Below, in pieces: positions 36,725 to 46,620 of a stretch of 64,000 nt of DNA; within the stretch, counting starts at the first letter, position 1; the number at the start of each line of letters is the position of its first letter. The notes under the pieces were generated by a model. The model made no database searches, had not been told where the DNA came from, and saw only the letters and a program-made list of their open reading frames with translations. The stretch is from Amphiplicatus metriothermophilus (GTDB lineage Bacteria > Pseudomonadota > Alphaproteobacteria > Caulobacterales > Parvularculaceae). The DNA is taken from positions 509,501-573,500 of the forward strand of contig NZ_FZQA01000002.1 of NCBI RefSeq assembly GCF_900199215.1, in the 5' to 3' direction. The position numbers and the translations under genes were made by a program.

Positions 36725-39700
36725 GTGGCGAATTTCTTCATCGAACGCCCGGTCTTCGCCTGGGTCATCGCGATCATCGCTATGCTCGCCGGGGCGCTCA
36801 GCCTGATGCGCTTGCCGGTCGAGCAGTATCCTGAAATCGCCCCGCCCCAAGTGACGATCACCGCCGTTTATCCGGGGGCCTCGGCGAAGGCCGTCGAGGA
36901 CGCGGTCACGCAGGTGATCGAGCAGCAGATGAAAGGGATCGACAATCTGCGCTATATCGCGTCGAGCTCCAGCGCCGACGGCGTGATGTCGATGACGCTC
37001 ACCTTCGAGTCCGGGACCGATCCCGATATCGCGCAGGTCCAGGTTCAGAACAAGCTGTCCCTCGCCGCGCCGCTCCTGCCCGAGGAGGTCCAGCGCCAGG
37101 GCGTAGTGGTCGAAAAGGCCCAGACCGGCTTTCTAATGGTCGTCGCGCTCGCGTCGGAAGACGGCTCGCTGTCTCGCTATGATCTCGCCGATTACATCGC
37201 CTCCAATCTTCAGGATCCCATCAGCCGGGTGAAGGGCGTCGGACGGGTGCAGCTTTTCGGCGCTCAATACGCCATGCGCGTCTGGCTCGATCCCTACGCG
37301 CTCGCCAATTACGGGCTGTCTGTGCAGGACGTCGTGCAGGCGATCCGCGCCCAGAACGCCCAGGTCGCGGGCGGCCAGATCGGCGGCGGGCCGAGCGTGC
37401 CCGGCCAGCAACTCAACGCCACGATAACCGTGCAGTCGCTGTTGCAGACGCCGGAAGAGTTCCGTGCGATCTCCCTGAGAACTCTTGAGGACGGCTCGCA
37501 AGTTTCGCTGGGCGACGTCGCGCGCGTCGAGATAGGCAGCGAGTCTTATTCGGACATCGGCGAGTTCAACAACAAGCCGGCGGCCGCCTTCGCTGTACAG
37601 CTCGCCACGGGCGCCAACGCGCTCGACACCTCGCGCGCGGTGCGCGCCAAGCTCGAAGAGCTGTCGGCCTTCTTCCCGCCCGGCATGACCACCGCCATCC
37701 CTTACGACACGACGCCTTTCGTCAAGGAGTCGATCAAGGAGGTGGTCAAGACCCTGGTCGAGGCGGCCCTGTTCGTGCTCGCCATCATGTTCCTGTTCCT
37801 CCAGAATATCCGTGCGACGGCGATCGTGATGATCACCGTGCCGATCGTTCTGCTGGGCACGCTGGCGATCCTGCTTTCCTTCGGTTTCTCCATCAACATG
37901 CTCACCATGCTCGCCATGGTGCTGGCGATCGGCCTTCTTGTCGATGACGCCATCGTCGTGATCGAGAATGTCGATCGGGTTATGGACGAGGAAGGCCTTC
38001 CGCCGCTCGAAGCGACGAAAAAGGCCATGAGCCAGATTACCGGCGCGCTGATGGGCATCGGAGCCTCGCTCTCGGCGGTGTTCGTGCCGATGGCGTTTTT
38101 CGGCGGCTCGGCGGGGGCCATTTACCGCCAGTTCTCCGTCACCATCGTTTCGGCGATGCTGTTGTCGGTGCTCACGGCCATCATCCTGACGCCGGCCCTG
38201 TGCGCGACCATCCTGAAGCCGCGCGATTTAGCCAAGGCGCCGCGGCCGGGTTCGCTCGCCTACCGGCTCGCCGCGCCGCTGCGGGGCTTCAACGCGCTCT
38301 TCAACGCCAGCGCGCGCGGCCATCAGCGCGGCGTTAAGGCGGTCCTCGCCCGCGCGCCGCGATTTTTCGCCATCTTCCTGATGCTCAGCGCCGTGACAGC
38401 CTTCGCTTTCTCACGCATTGAACAGTCCTTCCTGCCGGACGAAGATCAGGGGATCTTTCTGGTGATGGCGCAGCTTCCGCCCGGCGCGACCTTCGAGCGC
38501 ACCCTCGCCGTGCTCGACCAGGTCGAGACCTATCTGGACGAGCACGAACAGGAGGCGGTCGAGTCATATTTCACCATCGCCGGCTTCAGCTTCGCCGGAA
38601 CCGGACAGAATGTCGGCATCGGATTCGTGCGCCTGAAGGACTGGGAGCATCGCCGCCGCCCCGACCTCAGCGTCGCCGCAGTGGTCGGCCGGGCCATGGG
38701 CGCCTTCTCCCAGATCCGCGACGCGCAGGTCTTCGCCTTCGCGCCGCCCGCCGTGCCCGGCCTCGGCCAGGCGGGCGGTTTCGACCTGTTCCTTCAAGAC
38801 CGCGCCGGCCATGGTCACGACGCGTTGATGGCCGCCCGAAACCAGCTGCTCGGCATGGCCAACCAGAACCCGAAACTGTTCGGCGTGCGCCCCAACGGCC
38901 TCGACGACGTGCCGCAGCTTAAGGTAGACGTCGATCATCGCCGCGCGCAGGCGATGAGCGTGGCGCCTGAAACCATCAACGCCACGCTGAGCACCGCGCT
39001 GGGCGGACTTTACGTCAACGACTTTCTCGATCGCGGACGGATCAAGCGCGTCTATGTGGCGGCCGACGCGCCCTATCGCATGACGCCGGAAGACCTAGCC
39101 CTGTGGCGCATTCCCAACGCCGAAGGCGCGCTCGTTCCTTTCTCCTCCTTCGCGGACGTCTCCTGGGCCTACGGGTCGCCGAAGCTCGAGCGCTATAACG
39201 GCGCGCCGGCTGTGCAGATTCTCGGCTCGGCCGCGCCTGGCGTGAGCTCCGGCGCGGCGATGAAGGAGATCGAGGCGATCGCCGCGCAGCTTCCCGCCGG
39301 CTTCGGCGTCGAATGGACGGGCGTGTCCGCCGAGGAGCGCGAGACAGGAGCGCAGGCGCCGATGCTCTACGCGCTCTCCGTGCTCGTCGTTTTCCTCTGC
39401 CTCGCAGCGCTTTACGAAAGCTGGTCGGTCCCGATCGCGGTGATGATGGTCGTCCCGCTCGGCGTCATGGGCGCGGTCGTCTCGGCTCTCGGCAACGGAC
39501 TCGCCAACGACATCTTTTTCCAGGTCGGCCTTCTGACGACCATCGGTCTGTCGGCCAAGAACGCGATCCTGATCGTCGAGTTCGCTCAAGCGCTCGAAGG
39601 GGCGGGCCGATCCGCCGTCGAGGCCGCCGTCGAAGCGGCGCGCGCGCGGATGCGCCCGATCCTCATGACCTCCTTCGCCTTCGGGCTGGGCGTGACGCCA

Positions 39701-39889
39701 TTGGCGTTGAGCGGCGGGGCCGGCGCGGCCGGCCGTTCCGCCATCGGCGCGGCGGTGCTCGGCGGCCTCATCGCAGCGACGGCGCTCGGCCTTTTCTTTA
39801 CGCCGCTCTTTTATGTCCTCGTCCGTCGCCTCTTCGGCGGAAAGCCTGCGCGCGCCGGGGAGCCTTTGACAGAAGCATCCGGAGCCTGA
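36725..39889 (+). CDS. RND multidrug efflux permease (AcrB/HAE1-like)
   Basis: 1054 aa, GTG start with AAGGAAA upstream. It has the two-fold repeat of HAE1 permeases: FFIERPVFAWVIAIIAMLAGA at the start, the periplasmic porter domains, IGLLVDDAIVVIENVDR with the Asp-Asp proton relay, and GLLTTIGLSAKNAILIVEFA in the second half. It exports drugs or lipids by proton antiport as a trimer. It is co-transcribed with the adaptor and outer-membrane factor (5-bp gap to the latter). The length is standard. Confidence 0.96.
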   Translation: MANFFIERPVFAWVIAIIAMLAGALSLMRLPVEQYPEIAPPQVTITAVYPGASAKAVEDAVTQVIEQQMKGIDNLRYIASSSSADGVMSMTLTFESGTDPDIAQVQVQNKLSLAAPLLPEEVQRQGVVVEKAQTGFLMVVALASEDGSLSRYDLADYIASNLQDPISRVKGVGRVQLFGAQYAMRVWLDPYALANYGLSVQDVVQAIRAQNAQVAGGQIGGGPSVPGQQLNATITVQSLLQTPEEFRAISLRTLEDGSQVSLGDVARVEIGSESYSDIGEFNNKPAAAFAVQLATGANALDTSRAVRAKLEELSAFFPPGMTTAIPYDTTPFVKESIKEVVKTLVEAALFVLAIMFLFLQNIRATAIVMITVPIVLLGTLAILLSFGFSINMLTMLAMVLAIGLLVDDAIVVIENVDRVMDEEGLPPLEATKKAMSQITGALMGIGASLSAVFVPMAFFGGSAGAIYRQFSVTIVSAMLLSVLTAIILTPALCATILKPRDLAKAPRPGSLAYRLAAPLRGFNALFNASARGHQRGVKAVLARAPRFFAIFLMLSAVTAFAFSRIEQSFLPDEDQGIFLVMAQLPPGATFERTLAVLDQVETYLDEHEQEAVESYFTIAGFSFAGTGQNVGIGFVRLKDWEHRRRPDLSVAAVVGRAMGAFSQIRDAQVFAFAPPAVPGLGQAGGFDLFLQDRAGHGHDALMAARNQLLGMANQNPKLFGVRPNGLDDVPQLKVDVDHRRAQAMSVAPETINATLSTALGGLYVNDFLDRGRIKRVYVAADAPYRMTPEDLALWRIPNAEGALVPFSSFADVSWAYGSPKLERYNGAPAVQILGSAAPGVSSGAAMKEIEAIAAQLPAGFGVEWTGVSAEERETGAQAPMLYALSVLVVFLCLAALYESWSVPIAVMMVVPLGVMGAVVSALGNGLANDIFFQVGLLTTIGLSAKNAILIVEFAQALEGAGRSAVEAAVEAARARMRPILMTSFAFGLGVTPLALSGGAGAAGRSAIGAAVLGGLIAATALGLFFTPLFYVLVRRLFGGKPARAGEPLTEASGA

Positions 39890-39894
39890 CAGTC

Positions 39895-41391
39895 ATGCCG
39901 TCTTCTTCCATATCCCGCGCTGCGGCGGCGTTTCTCGCCTCGGTCTCGCTAAGCGCCTGCGCCACCATGGCGCCGGAATATGAACGCCCGTCCGCGCCGG
40001 TCGCCGGCGCGCTTCCCTATGCGGACGAACGGACAGAGGAAACCGGCGAACTTCTCGCCTGGCGCGACGTTTTCTTCGATCCCACACTGACCGCGCTCAT
40101 CGAAACGGCGCTTGAGAACAACCGCGACCTGCGCGTCGCGACGCTGAATGTGGAGAGAGCGCGCGCGCTTTACCGCGTGCAGCGCGCCGAAACCCTGCCG
40201 GAGATTACAGCAAGCGCCGACTATCTGCGCCAGCGCTTCGGAGAGAACGCCTCGATTGGCGTCGCCGGCGCAGGAGGCGCCGCCGGCGCGAACGAACCTT
40301 TCGTCGTCGAGCAGTTCAGCGCGACCGGCGCCGTCACGGCCTACGAACTCGATCTGTTCGGGCGCGTGCGCAGTCTCAACCGCCAGGCGCTCGAAACGTT
40401 CTTCGCGTCGGAAGAAAACCGCAAAGCCGCCGAAATCGCCCTCGTCGCCGAAGTCGCGAACGCCTATCTGGCGCTTGCGGCCGACCGAGAGCTTCTCGCC
40501 ATCGCGCGCGAGACCGCCGAAAGTCAACGGGAATCCTACGAGCTCACGCGGCAGCTTCTTGATAACGGCCTTGGCGGCGACATAGACGTGCAGCGCGCGC
40601 GCACGGCGTTCGAACGCGCCAGGGCCGACGCCGCTGCTCTTGAAGCGCAGGTCGCGCGCGACGAGAACGCGCTGCGCCTGCTGGTCGGAACGGCGGCGCT
40701 TCCCGCGAGCGACAGCGCGCAGACCATCGACGGCGTCGACATGCTGTGCGAGATCCCTGTCGGCGTCGCATCGGACGTGCTGCTCGGCCGACCGGACATT
40801 CTCGCCGCCGAACGTCACCTGCGCGCCGCCAACGCCAATATCGGCGCGGCGCGCGCGGCGTTCTTCCCGCGCATTCTCCTGACTGCAAGCGCTGGAACTG
40901 CAAGCGCGGAGCTTTCCGATCTCTTCGGTGGCGGCGCGGGCGTGTGGAGCTTCGCGCCATCGATCAGTGTACCGATCTTTACTGGCGGGCGCAACCGCGC
41001 CCAGCTCGCAGGCGCGAAGATCGACCGCGATATCGCTCGAGCGGAATATGAAGGCGCCATCCAGACCGCTTTCCGCGAGACGGCCGACGCGCTCGCGACC
41101 CGGCGCACCATCGCGGCCCGACTCGAGGCGAGCGAAAACCTCGCCGACGCGGCCGCGCGGGCCTTTCGCCTCGCCGAAGCGCGCTTCGAGAACGGCGTCG
41201 ATGATTATCTCTCGGTGCTCGACGCCCGGCGCGAGGATTACGCCGCGCGCCGGGCGCTGGTGGAAACGCGGCTCGCGGCGGCCGCCAACATCGTCGCGCT
41301 ATATCGAGCGCTCGGCGGCGCCATCCCGGCGGGCGCGCAGAATTCGCGTCAGGCGTCGTCCGCGTCCGGCCAGGTATCGCCGACGCGATAA
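39895..41391 (+). CDS. RND outer-membrane factor (NodT/OprM-like)
   Basis: 498 aa from the ATG at 39895. A lipoprotein signal ends in [13 protein letters not shown], typical of NodT-family factors. Two repeats of the OEP fold follow: [28 protein letters not shown] and, in the second half, [30 protein letters not shown]. It forms the outer-membrane channel of the pump. The 3' end overlaps, tail to tail, the gene of a proline-racemase-family enzyme by 43 bp. Confidence 0.94.
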   Translation: MPSSSISRAAAAFLASVSLSACATMAPEYERPSAPVAGALPYADERTEETGELLAWRDVFFDPTLTALIETALENNRDLRVATLNVERARALYRVQRAETLPEITASADYLRQRFGENASIGVAGAGGAAGANEPFVVEQFSATGAVTAYELDLFGRVRSLNRQALETFFASEENRKAAEIALVAEVANAYLALAADRELLAIARETAESQRESYELTRQLLDNGLGGDIDVQRARTAFERARADAAALEAQVARDENALRLLVGTAALPASDSAQTIDGVDMLCEIPVGVASDVLLGRPDILAAERHLRAANANIGAARAAFFPRILLTASAGTASAELSDLFGGGAGVWSFAPSISVPIFTGGRNRAQLAGAKIDRDIARAEYEGAIQTAFRETADALATRRTIAARLEASENLADAAARAFRLAEARFENGVDDYLSVLDARREDYAARRALVETRLAAAANIVALYRALGGAIPAGAQNSRQASSASGQVSPTR

Positions 41392-42386
41392 CCTGTCGGC
41401 CACGGATCGTCCGGGTCGAGAAGGAGCTGGCGCGTTCCGCTGATCCAGGCCCGCCCTTCGATGACGGGAATGACGGCCGGCATGTCGCCGAGCTTTGCCG
41501 TTTCTGAGATTGTTCCCACGAAGCGCGAGCCGATGATCGAGCGGGCGACGAGCTTTTCGCCGGGCCTGACGAGACCGCGGGCGTGAAGGACGGCGAGGCG
41601 CGTCGAGACCGCAGTGCCCGTCGGCGAGCGGTCGATCTTGCCGGGCCGGATCGCCGTCGCGTGACGGGTGGCGAAACCCTCCCCTTCCCGCTCGACGGGA
41701 CCAGCGAAAAGACAGAAGGACACATGACGCCAGTCGGGCAGCGCCGGATGCGCGAATCCGACCTGGGCGCTCGCCGCCTCGGCGATGGCGACGCCCAGAC
41801 GGGCCAGTTCGCGCGCCTCGGAAGGAATCAGCGAAAAGCCGAGCGCGGCCGCGTCGACGACGGCGAAACTGTCGCCGCCGAAGGCGATGTCCGCCCTGAT
41901 CTCGCCGAGCCCGTCGACTTTCACGCGCGCGTCGGACGCGTAGACGAAAGACGGAACGTTCCTGATGCTGACAGCCTTGACCTTGCCCGCCTCGCATCGG
42001 GCGCGCGCCTCGACAAGCCCGCCCGGCGCTTCAAGAACGAGAATCGTCTCCGGCTCGCGCATGGGCGCAAGGCCGGTCTCGAGCAGGACCGTTGTCACGC
42101 AGATTACGTTCGAGCCCGACATGGGCGGCGTATCGGCCGGCTCCATGATGATGAATCCGAAATCCGCGCGAGGGTCTTTCGGCGGAACCAATAGGTTCAC
42201 ATGCCGGAACACGCCGCCGCGCGGCTCGTTGAGGACGAAGCGGCGCAAAGTCTCATCGCGTGCGATCCAGCGCGACTGCGCCCATATTGTTTCGCCCGGA
42301 GGCGGCGCGACCCCTCCGACGATGACGTCGCCGACCTCGCCTTCGGCGTGGCACTCGACGATATGGATGAGCCTTCGCGTGCGCAC
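41349..42386 (-). CDS. Proline-racemase-family enzyme with Ser/Thr active-site pair
   Basis: 345 aa, GTG start 9 bp after the semialdehyde dehydrogenase stop. The family fold is clear ([35 protein letters not shown]). The two catalytic positions, Cys/Cys in proline racemase and 4-hydroxyproline epimerase, are Ser90 (MSGSN) and Thr256 (RSPTGT) here. A Thr at the second site marks trans-3-hydroxy-L-proline dehydratases, which normally keep the first Cys; a Ser first site occurs in some epimerases. Both together are unusual, so it may be a 3-hydroxyproline dehydratase, another isomerase or a changed enzyme. Its operon context is hydroxyproline degradation. Confidence 0.8.
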   Translation of the reverse strand: MRTRRLIHIVECHAEGEVGDVIVGGVAPPPGETIWAQSRWIARDETLRRFVLNEPRGGVFRHVNLLVPPKDPRADFGFIIMEPADTPPMSGSNVICVTTVLLETGLAPMREPETILVLEAPGGLVEARARCEAGKVKAVSIRNVPSFVYASDARVKVDGLGEIRADIAFGGDSFAVVDAAALGFSLIPSEARELARLGVAIAEAASAQVGFAHPALPDWRHVSFCLFAGPVEREGEGFATRHATAIRPGKIDRSPTGTAVSTRLAVLHARGLVRPGEKLVARSIIGSRFVGTISETAKLGDMPAVIPVIEGRAWISGTRQLLLDPDDPWPTGYRVGDTWPDADDA

Positions 42387-42395
42387 GGCGCCGCT

Positions 42396-43967
42396 TTATC
42401 GTTCCCACGCCCCGTCGACAAGGCGCGGCAGGCTCAAGGGATTGTCCGCCTTCGTCGCCGCCGGCAGGAGCGCGTCGGGCAGGTTCTGATAACAGACAGG
42501 CCGCAGAAAACGCTCCATGGCGCGCGAGCCGACCGAGGTTACGCGCGGATCCGACGTCGCCGGGAACGGGCCGCCATGAATCATCGCATGGCATACCTCC
42601 ACTCCCGTCGGCCAGCCGTTGGCCAGGATGCGCCCTGCCTTGCGCTCGAGAATGGGCAAGAGCCTTGCGGCGAGCGCCGCGTCGGCGTCCCCAAGATGCA
42701 GCGTCGCAGTAAGCTGGCCCTCCAGCGCCTCGAGCGCGTCGATGAGCTGGTCTTCGGCCTCGCAGCGCACGATCAGCGAAGCCGCGCCGAACACCTCCTC
42801 GCGCAGCGAATCATCGGCGATAAAATCCGCAGCCTGAACGCCGAACAGCGCCGGGCGGCACAAATTGACGCCGCGCCTCGCCGCGCCGCGATGGAGGGTT
42901 TTCACGGCGGGATGGCCCGTCAGGGCCGCGACTCCTTCCTCATAGGCCGCGCAGATCTCCGCGGTGAGCATCACCGCCGGCTCGACCCTCGAAAGCGCCG
43001 CCACGGCGGCCCGCTCGAAACGGTCGAGGTCCGATCCGTCGAGCGCGAAAAGAAGGCCGGGATTGGTGCAGAACTGCCCCGCGCCCATGGTCAGCGAACT
43101 GACGAAGCTCTCGCCCAGCGCCTCGGCGCGCGCAGCGAGCGCGCCCGGCAGGAGCGCCGCCGGATTGACGCTGCTCATCTCGGCGAAGACCGGAATCGGT
43201 TCGGGCCGCTTCGCCGCGACGTCCATCAGCGCGAGCCCGCCCCGGCGCGAACCGGTGAAGCCCACGGCCTTGATGCGCGGATCGGCGACAAGCGCGGCGC
43301 CGACTTCCGCGCCGCCGTTCAGCAGGGAAAATACCCCTTCCGGAAGGTCGAGACGGCGGGCCGCCTTCGCCACTGCGCGGCCGACAAGCTCGCCGGTCCC
43401 AGGATGGGCCGGATGGCCCTTGACGACCACCGGACAGCCCGCCGCGAGCGCCGAGGCCGTGTCGCCGCCAGCGGTCGAAAAGGCGAACGGAAAATTGCTC
43501 GCTCCGAAGACGGCGACAGGCCCGAGCGCGATCATGCGCTGGCGCAGATCGGGCCGCGGCAGGGGCTTTCGCTCGGGCAACCCTGGATCGATCCGCACGC
43601 CCGCGAAGGCGCCGTCACGCAGAACTTCCGCAAACAGACGAAGCTGGCCGACGGTCCGCCCGCGCTCGCCTTCGAGCCGTGCGTGCGGCAGGCCGGTCTC
43701 GGCGCCGGCGCGCTCGATCAGCGCCTCGCCCAGCGCCATGATCTCCTCGCTGATGGCTTCGAGAAAAGCCGCGCGGGACGCTGGCGCGCTCTCGCGATAA
43801 TCATCGAAGGCTTCCCAAGCGAGCGCGCAGGTCGCCTCGACATCCTCATCCCGCGCGATGGAGAAAGCCGGCTCGATCGCCTCCCCAGTCGCGGGATCGC
43901 GCGCCCTGAACGTCGCCGGAGCGGCGATTCGTTTCGCCCCGATGATGAGCTCGCCGGTCAAAGTCAT
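42396..43967 (-). CDS. 2-oxoglutarate-semialdehyde dehydrogenase (2,5-dioxovalerate dehydrogenase)
   Basis: 523 aa with the long-form KGSADH pattern: [16 protein letters not shown] at the start, [58 protein letters not shown] and the catalytic Cys in [10 protein letters not shown]. It oxidises 2-oxoglutarate semialdehyde to 2-oxoglutarate with NAD(P)+. That is the last step of the hydroxyproline route and also of oxidative L-arabinose and glucarate routes. It leads an operon with the Ser/Thr proline-racemase-family gene and is divergent from GH127 across a perfect 18-bp palindrome. Confidence 0.93.
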   Translation of the reverse strand: MTLTGELIIGAKRIAAPATFRARDPATGEAIEPAFSIARDEDVEATCALAWEAFDDYRESAPASRAAFLEAISEEIMALGEALIERAGAETGLPHARLEGERGRTVGQLRLFAEVLRDGAFAGVRIDPGLPERKPLPRPDLRQRMIALGPVAVFGASNFPFAFSTAGGDTASALAAGCPVVVKGHPAHPGTGELVGRAVAKAARRLDLPEGVFSLLNGGAEVGAALVADPRIKAVGFTGSRRGGLALMDVAAKRPEPIPVFAEMSSVNPAALLPGALAARAEALGESFVSSLTMGAGQFCTNPGLLFALDGSDLDRFERAAVAALSRVEPAVMLTAEICAAYEEGVAALTGHPAVKTLHRGAARRGVNLCRPALFGVQAADFIADDSLREEVFGAASLIVRCEAEDQLIDALEALEGQLTATLHLGDADAALAARLLPILERKAGRILANGWPTGVEVCHAMIHGGPFPATSDPRVTSVGSRAMERFLRPVCYQNLPDALLPAATKADNPLSLPRLVDGAWER

Positions 43968-44039
43968 GATCCCTCGTCGAATGCTGGTGTTGAACGACGC
44001 CCGCCCGCGTCTCGGCGCAGGCGGACTTGCGGCTGCGCC

Positions 44040-44057
44040 AATATCGTATACGATATT
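44040..44057. promoter_or_regulatory. Perfect 18-bp palindromic operator (GTATAC core)
   Basis: AATATCGTATACGATATT is its own reverse complement. It sits midway in the 139-bp gap between the divergent semialdehyde dehydrogenase and GH127 genes. A GT-n-AC core is usual for FCD-type GntR regulators, and one is encoded at 46621-47445. Weaker relatives occur at 49500, 56635 and 61475. Confidence 0.75.
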
Positions 44058-44106
44058 CTGAAACCGACATTCAACCCGCCGCCGACAAACCTAAGGGGCC
44101 GATTTC

Positions 44107-46467
44107 ATGTGGAACGATCGTCTTTCGCGCCGGAGGCTGCTCGCGAGCGGGGCGCAGGCCGCGATGCTGGCGGCCTGCGCGCCCCGCGCCAGGAAGGCAA
44201 AGCCCGCCGCCAGCGGCGTCCAGCCCTTCCCGCTCGAGGCGGTCCGCTTGAAACCCTCGCCCTTCCTTGCGGCGGTCGAGGCGAACCGGCGCTATCTGCT
44301 GAGCCTTGAACCGGACCGTCTGCTCCGTAACTTCCGGCTCTATGCGGGCCTCGAGCCGAAAGGCGAGGCTTATGGCGGCTGGGAGAGCGAGACCATCGCC
44401 GGGCACACGCTCGGCCATTATCTCTCCGCCCTGTCTCTCATGCACGCCCAGACGGGCGACGCAGCCTGCAAGGCGCGCGTTCATTATATCGTCGCGGAGC
44501 TTGCCCTGTGCCAGAGCGCGCACGGCGACGGTTATGTCGCGGGCTTTACGAGAAAGTCCGAGTCCGGAGAGATCGAGCCCGGCCGCCTTGTTTTCGAAGA
44601 GATCCGGCGCGGTGACATCCGGCCGTCGAAGTTCCACATCAACGGCTCCTGGGCGCCGCTTTACAACTGGCACAAGCTCTTCGCGGGCCTGCTCGACGCC
44701 CAGCGCTATTGCGGCGCGGGCGATGCCATCGCGGTCGCTTCAGGGCTCGCCGGCTATCTCGAAAGGATTTTCGCCCCGCTGCGCGACGAGCAGGTCCAGG
44801 AAGTCCTGAGCTGCGAGTTCGGCGGGATCCCCGAATCCCTCGCCGAGCTATACGCGCGCACCGGCGAGCGGCGCTGGCTGGCGCTGGCTGAAAAACTCTA
44901 TCACCGCGCGGCGCTCGACCCACTCGCCGAGAAGCGCGACGCGCTTTCCCATCTGCACGCCAACACGCAGATTCCGAAGCTGATCGCCCTAGCGCGCCTC
45001 CGCCAGCTTACGGGCGAGCCGGCCTATGCGACCGCGTCGCATTTCTTCTGGGAGACGGTGACGGCGCACCGCTCCTACGTCATCGGCGGCAACAGCGACC
45101 GGGAGTATTTCCAGGAGCCGAACTCCATCTCGAAATACATCACGGAGCAGACTTGCGAGTCCTGCAACACCTACAACATGATGAAGCTGACCCGGCTGCT
45201 CTACAAAGACCATCCGCAAGCGGCCTATTTCGACTATTACGAACGATGCCACTTCAATCACATTCTCGCCCAGCAGCGGCCCGACGACGGCATGTTCGCC
45301 TATATGGTCCCCCTGATGGCGGGTTCGCACAGAAGTTTTTCGACGCCATACGATTCTTTCTGGTGCTGCGTCGGCACGGGACTGGAAAGTCACGCCAAGC
45401 ATGGCGATTCGATCTACTGGCGCGACGGAGAGACGCTTTTCGTCAATCTGTTCATTCCCTCGACGCTGGAATGGGCCGAGCGCAGCGCGCGCTTCGCGCT
45501 CGATACGGACTATCCCTGGTCGGGCGACATCCGGCTTTCGGTCGAGGCGGCGGACGACGCGCCTTTCGCCATCGCCCTGCGCGTTCCGGCCTGGGCGACG
45601 GACGCGACGTTTGACGTCAACGGCGAACCCGTTCCGCTCGAAACGGACGCGCGCGGCTATGCGCGCCTCGAACGCGTCTGGGCCGCAGGCGATGCGCTGA
45701 CGTTGTCGCTTCCCATGTCGCTCCGCATCGAGCCGACGCCCGACGATCCGGACACGATCGCGTTTTTGCGCGGCCCCCTCGTGCTCGCGGCGGATCTCGG
45801 CCCTATCGACAAGCCTTGGAATGAACCGGCGCCGGCCCTCGTCGCCAACGACGCCCTGGCCGCCGTCAAGTCCGAGAGCGCCGCCGCGGCAATCCTCCGC
45901 ACCGACGGGGCCGGGCGACCCGAAGACCTGCGCTTCAGGCCGTTCTTCGAGCAGCGCGACCGGCGCACGGCGGTTTACTTCAAGCGCTATACGCCGGCGC
46001 AATGGGAGGAGGCGCAGGCGGCTTTCGCGGCGGAGCAGGCGCGCCTCGCCGCGCTCGAGGCGCGTTCGATCGACCGCATCCTGCTGGGCGACGAAGCCGG
46101 CGAGCGCGCGCATGATCTTGATGCGGATATTTCCTACGCCGTCGCCTATCGCGGCCGCAAGGGGCGCGACGCGCGCACAGGGGGCTTCTTCGCGTTCGAC
46201 ATGACCGTCGCCGACGGCCCGCTTATCTTGCAGGCGACCTATTGGGGCGGCGAGCGCGAGCGCGTCTTTCACATTCTCTTAGACGGAACGCGCATCGCCA
46301 CGCAGACCCTCGAAGGCGAGCATCCCTGGCGGTTCATCGACGTCGACTACGCTATCCGGCCCGAGCTGACCGCCGGCAAGACCTCGATCCGCATCCGCTT
46401 CGAGCCCGAGCCGGGTCACAGCGCCGGGCCCGTCTTCGGTTGTCAGCTCCTGCGCGCCGACGCGTGA
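44107..46467 (+). CDS. GH127-type beta-L-arabinofuranosidase, Tat lipoprotein
   Basis: 786 aa, AAGGGG upstream. The signal has twin arginines (RRRLLASGAQAAMLAAC) and a lipobox, so it is likely exported folded and lipidated. It matches DUF1680/GH127: GWESETIAGHTLGHYLSAL, HKLFAGLLDAQRYCG, NWHK, then CESCNTYNMMKLTRLL (Glu351, Cys353) and FWCCVGTG (Cys420, Cys421), corresponding to the zinc and nucleophile residues of the characterised HypBA1. That enzyme removes beta-L-arabinofuranose from hydroxyproline-linked arabino-oligosaccharides. Sharing an operator with a hydroxyproline-pathway gene supports the same substrate here. Other DUF1680 specificities (GH137/142/146) remain possible. Confidence 0.9.
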   Translation: MWNDRLSRRRLLASGAQAAMLAACAPRARKAKPAASGVQPFPLEAVRLKPSPFLAAVEANRRYLLSLEPDRLLRNFRLYAGLEPKGEAYGGWESETIAGHTLGHYLSALSLMHAQTGDAACKARVHYIVAELALCQSAHGDGYVAGFTRKSESGEIEPGRLVFEEIRRGDIRPSKFHINGSWAPLYNWHKLFAGLLDAQRYCGAGDAIAVASGLAGYLERIFAPLRDEQVQEVLSCEFGGIPESLAELYARTGERRWLALAEKLYHRAALDPLAEKRDALSHLHANTQIPKLIALARLRQLTGEPAYATASHFFWETVTAHRSYVIGGNSDREYFQEPNSISKYITEQTCESCNTYNMMKLTRLLYKDHPQAAYFDYYERCHFNHILAQQRPDDGMFAYMVPLMAGSHRSFSTPYDSFWCCVGTGLESHAKHGDSIYWRDGETLFVNLFIPSTLEWAERSARFALDTDYPWSGDIRLSVEAADDAPFAIALRVPAWATDATFDVNGEPVPLETDARGYARLERVWAAGDALTLSLPMSLRIEPTPDDPDTIAFLRGPLVLAADLGPIDKPWNEPAPALVANDALAAVKSESAAAAILRTDGAGRPEDLRFRPFFEQRDRRTAVYFKRYTPAQWEEAQAAFAAEQARLAALEARSIDRILLGDEAGERAHDLDADISYAVAYRGRKGRDARTGGFFAFDMTVADGPLILQATYWGGERERVFHILLDGTRIATQTLEGEHPWRFIDVDYAIRPELTAGKTSIRIRFEPEPGHSAGPVFGCQLLRADA

Positions 46468-46518
46468 AGCAGAACGCGCTGCGAAGGCTCCGCGACACCC
46501 GGCCGCGCGGAGCCCGGT

Positions 46519-46565
46519 CCCGGGTCTGCATTGCATCATCAAGGATGCTGCAATGCAGACCCGGG
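46519..46565. repeat. Dispersed palindromic (REP-like) element, copy 2
   Basis: Two perfect 17-bp inverted arms (46519-46535 and 46549-46565), ending in CCCGGG at both sides and separated by 13 nt. The same element, inverted and with one decayed arm, is at 26624-26667. It lies between the convergent GH127 and GntR genes and may also act as a bidirectional terminator. Confidence 0.8.
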
Positions 46566-46620
46566 ATGGCCGCGTTACTGATCCGAGATGGCGGAGACGC
46601 GCCGGTATATCGTCCGTACC

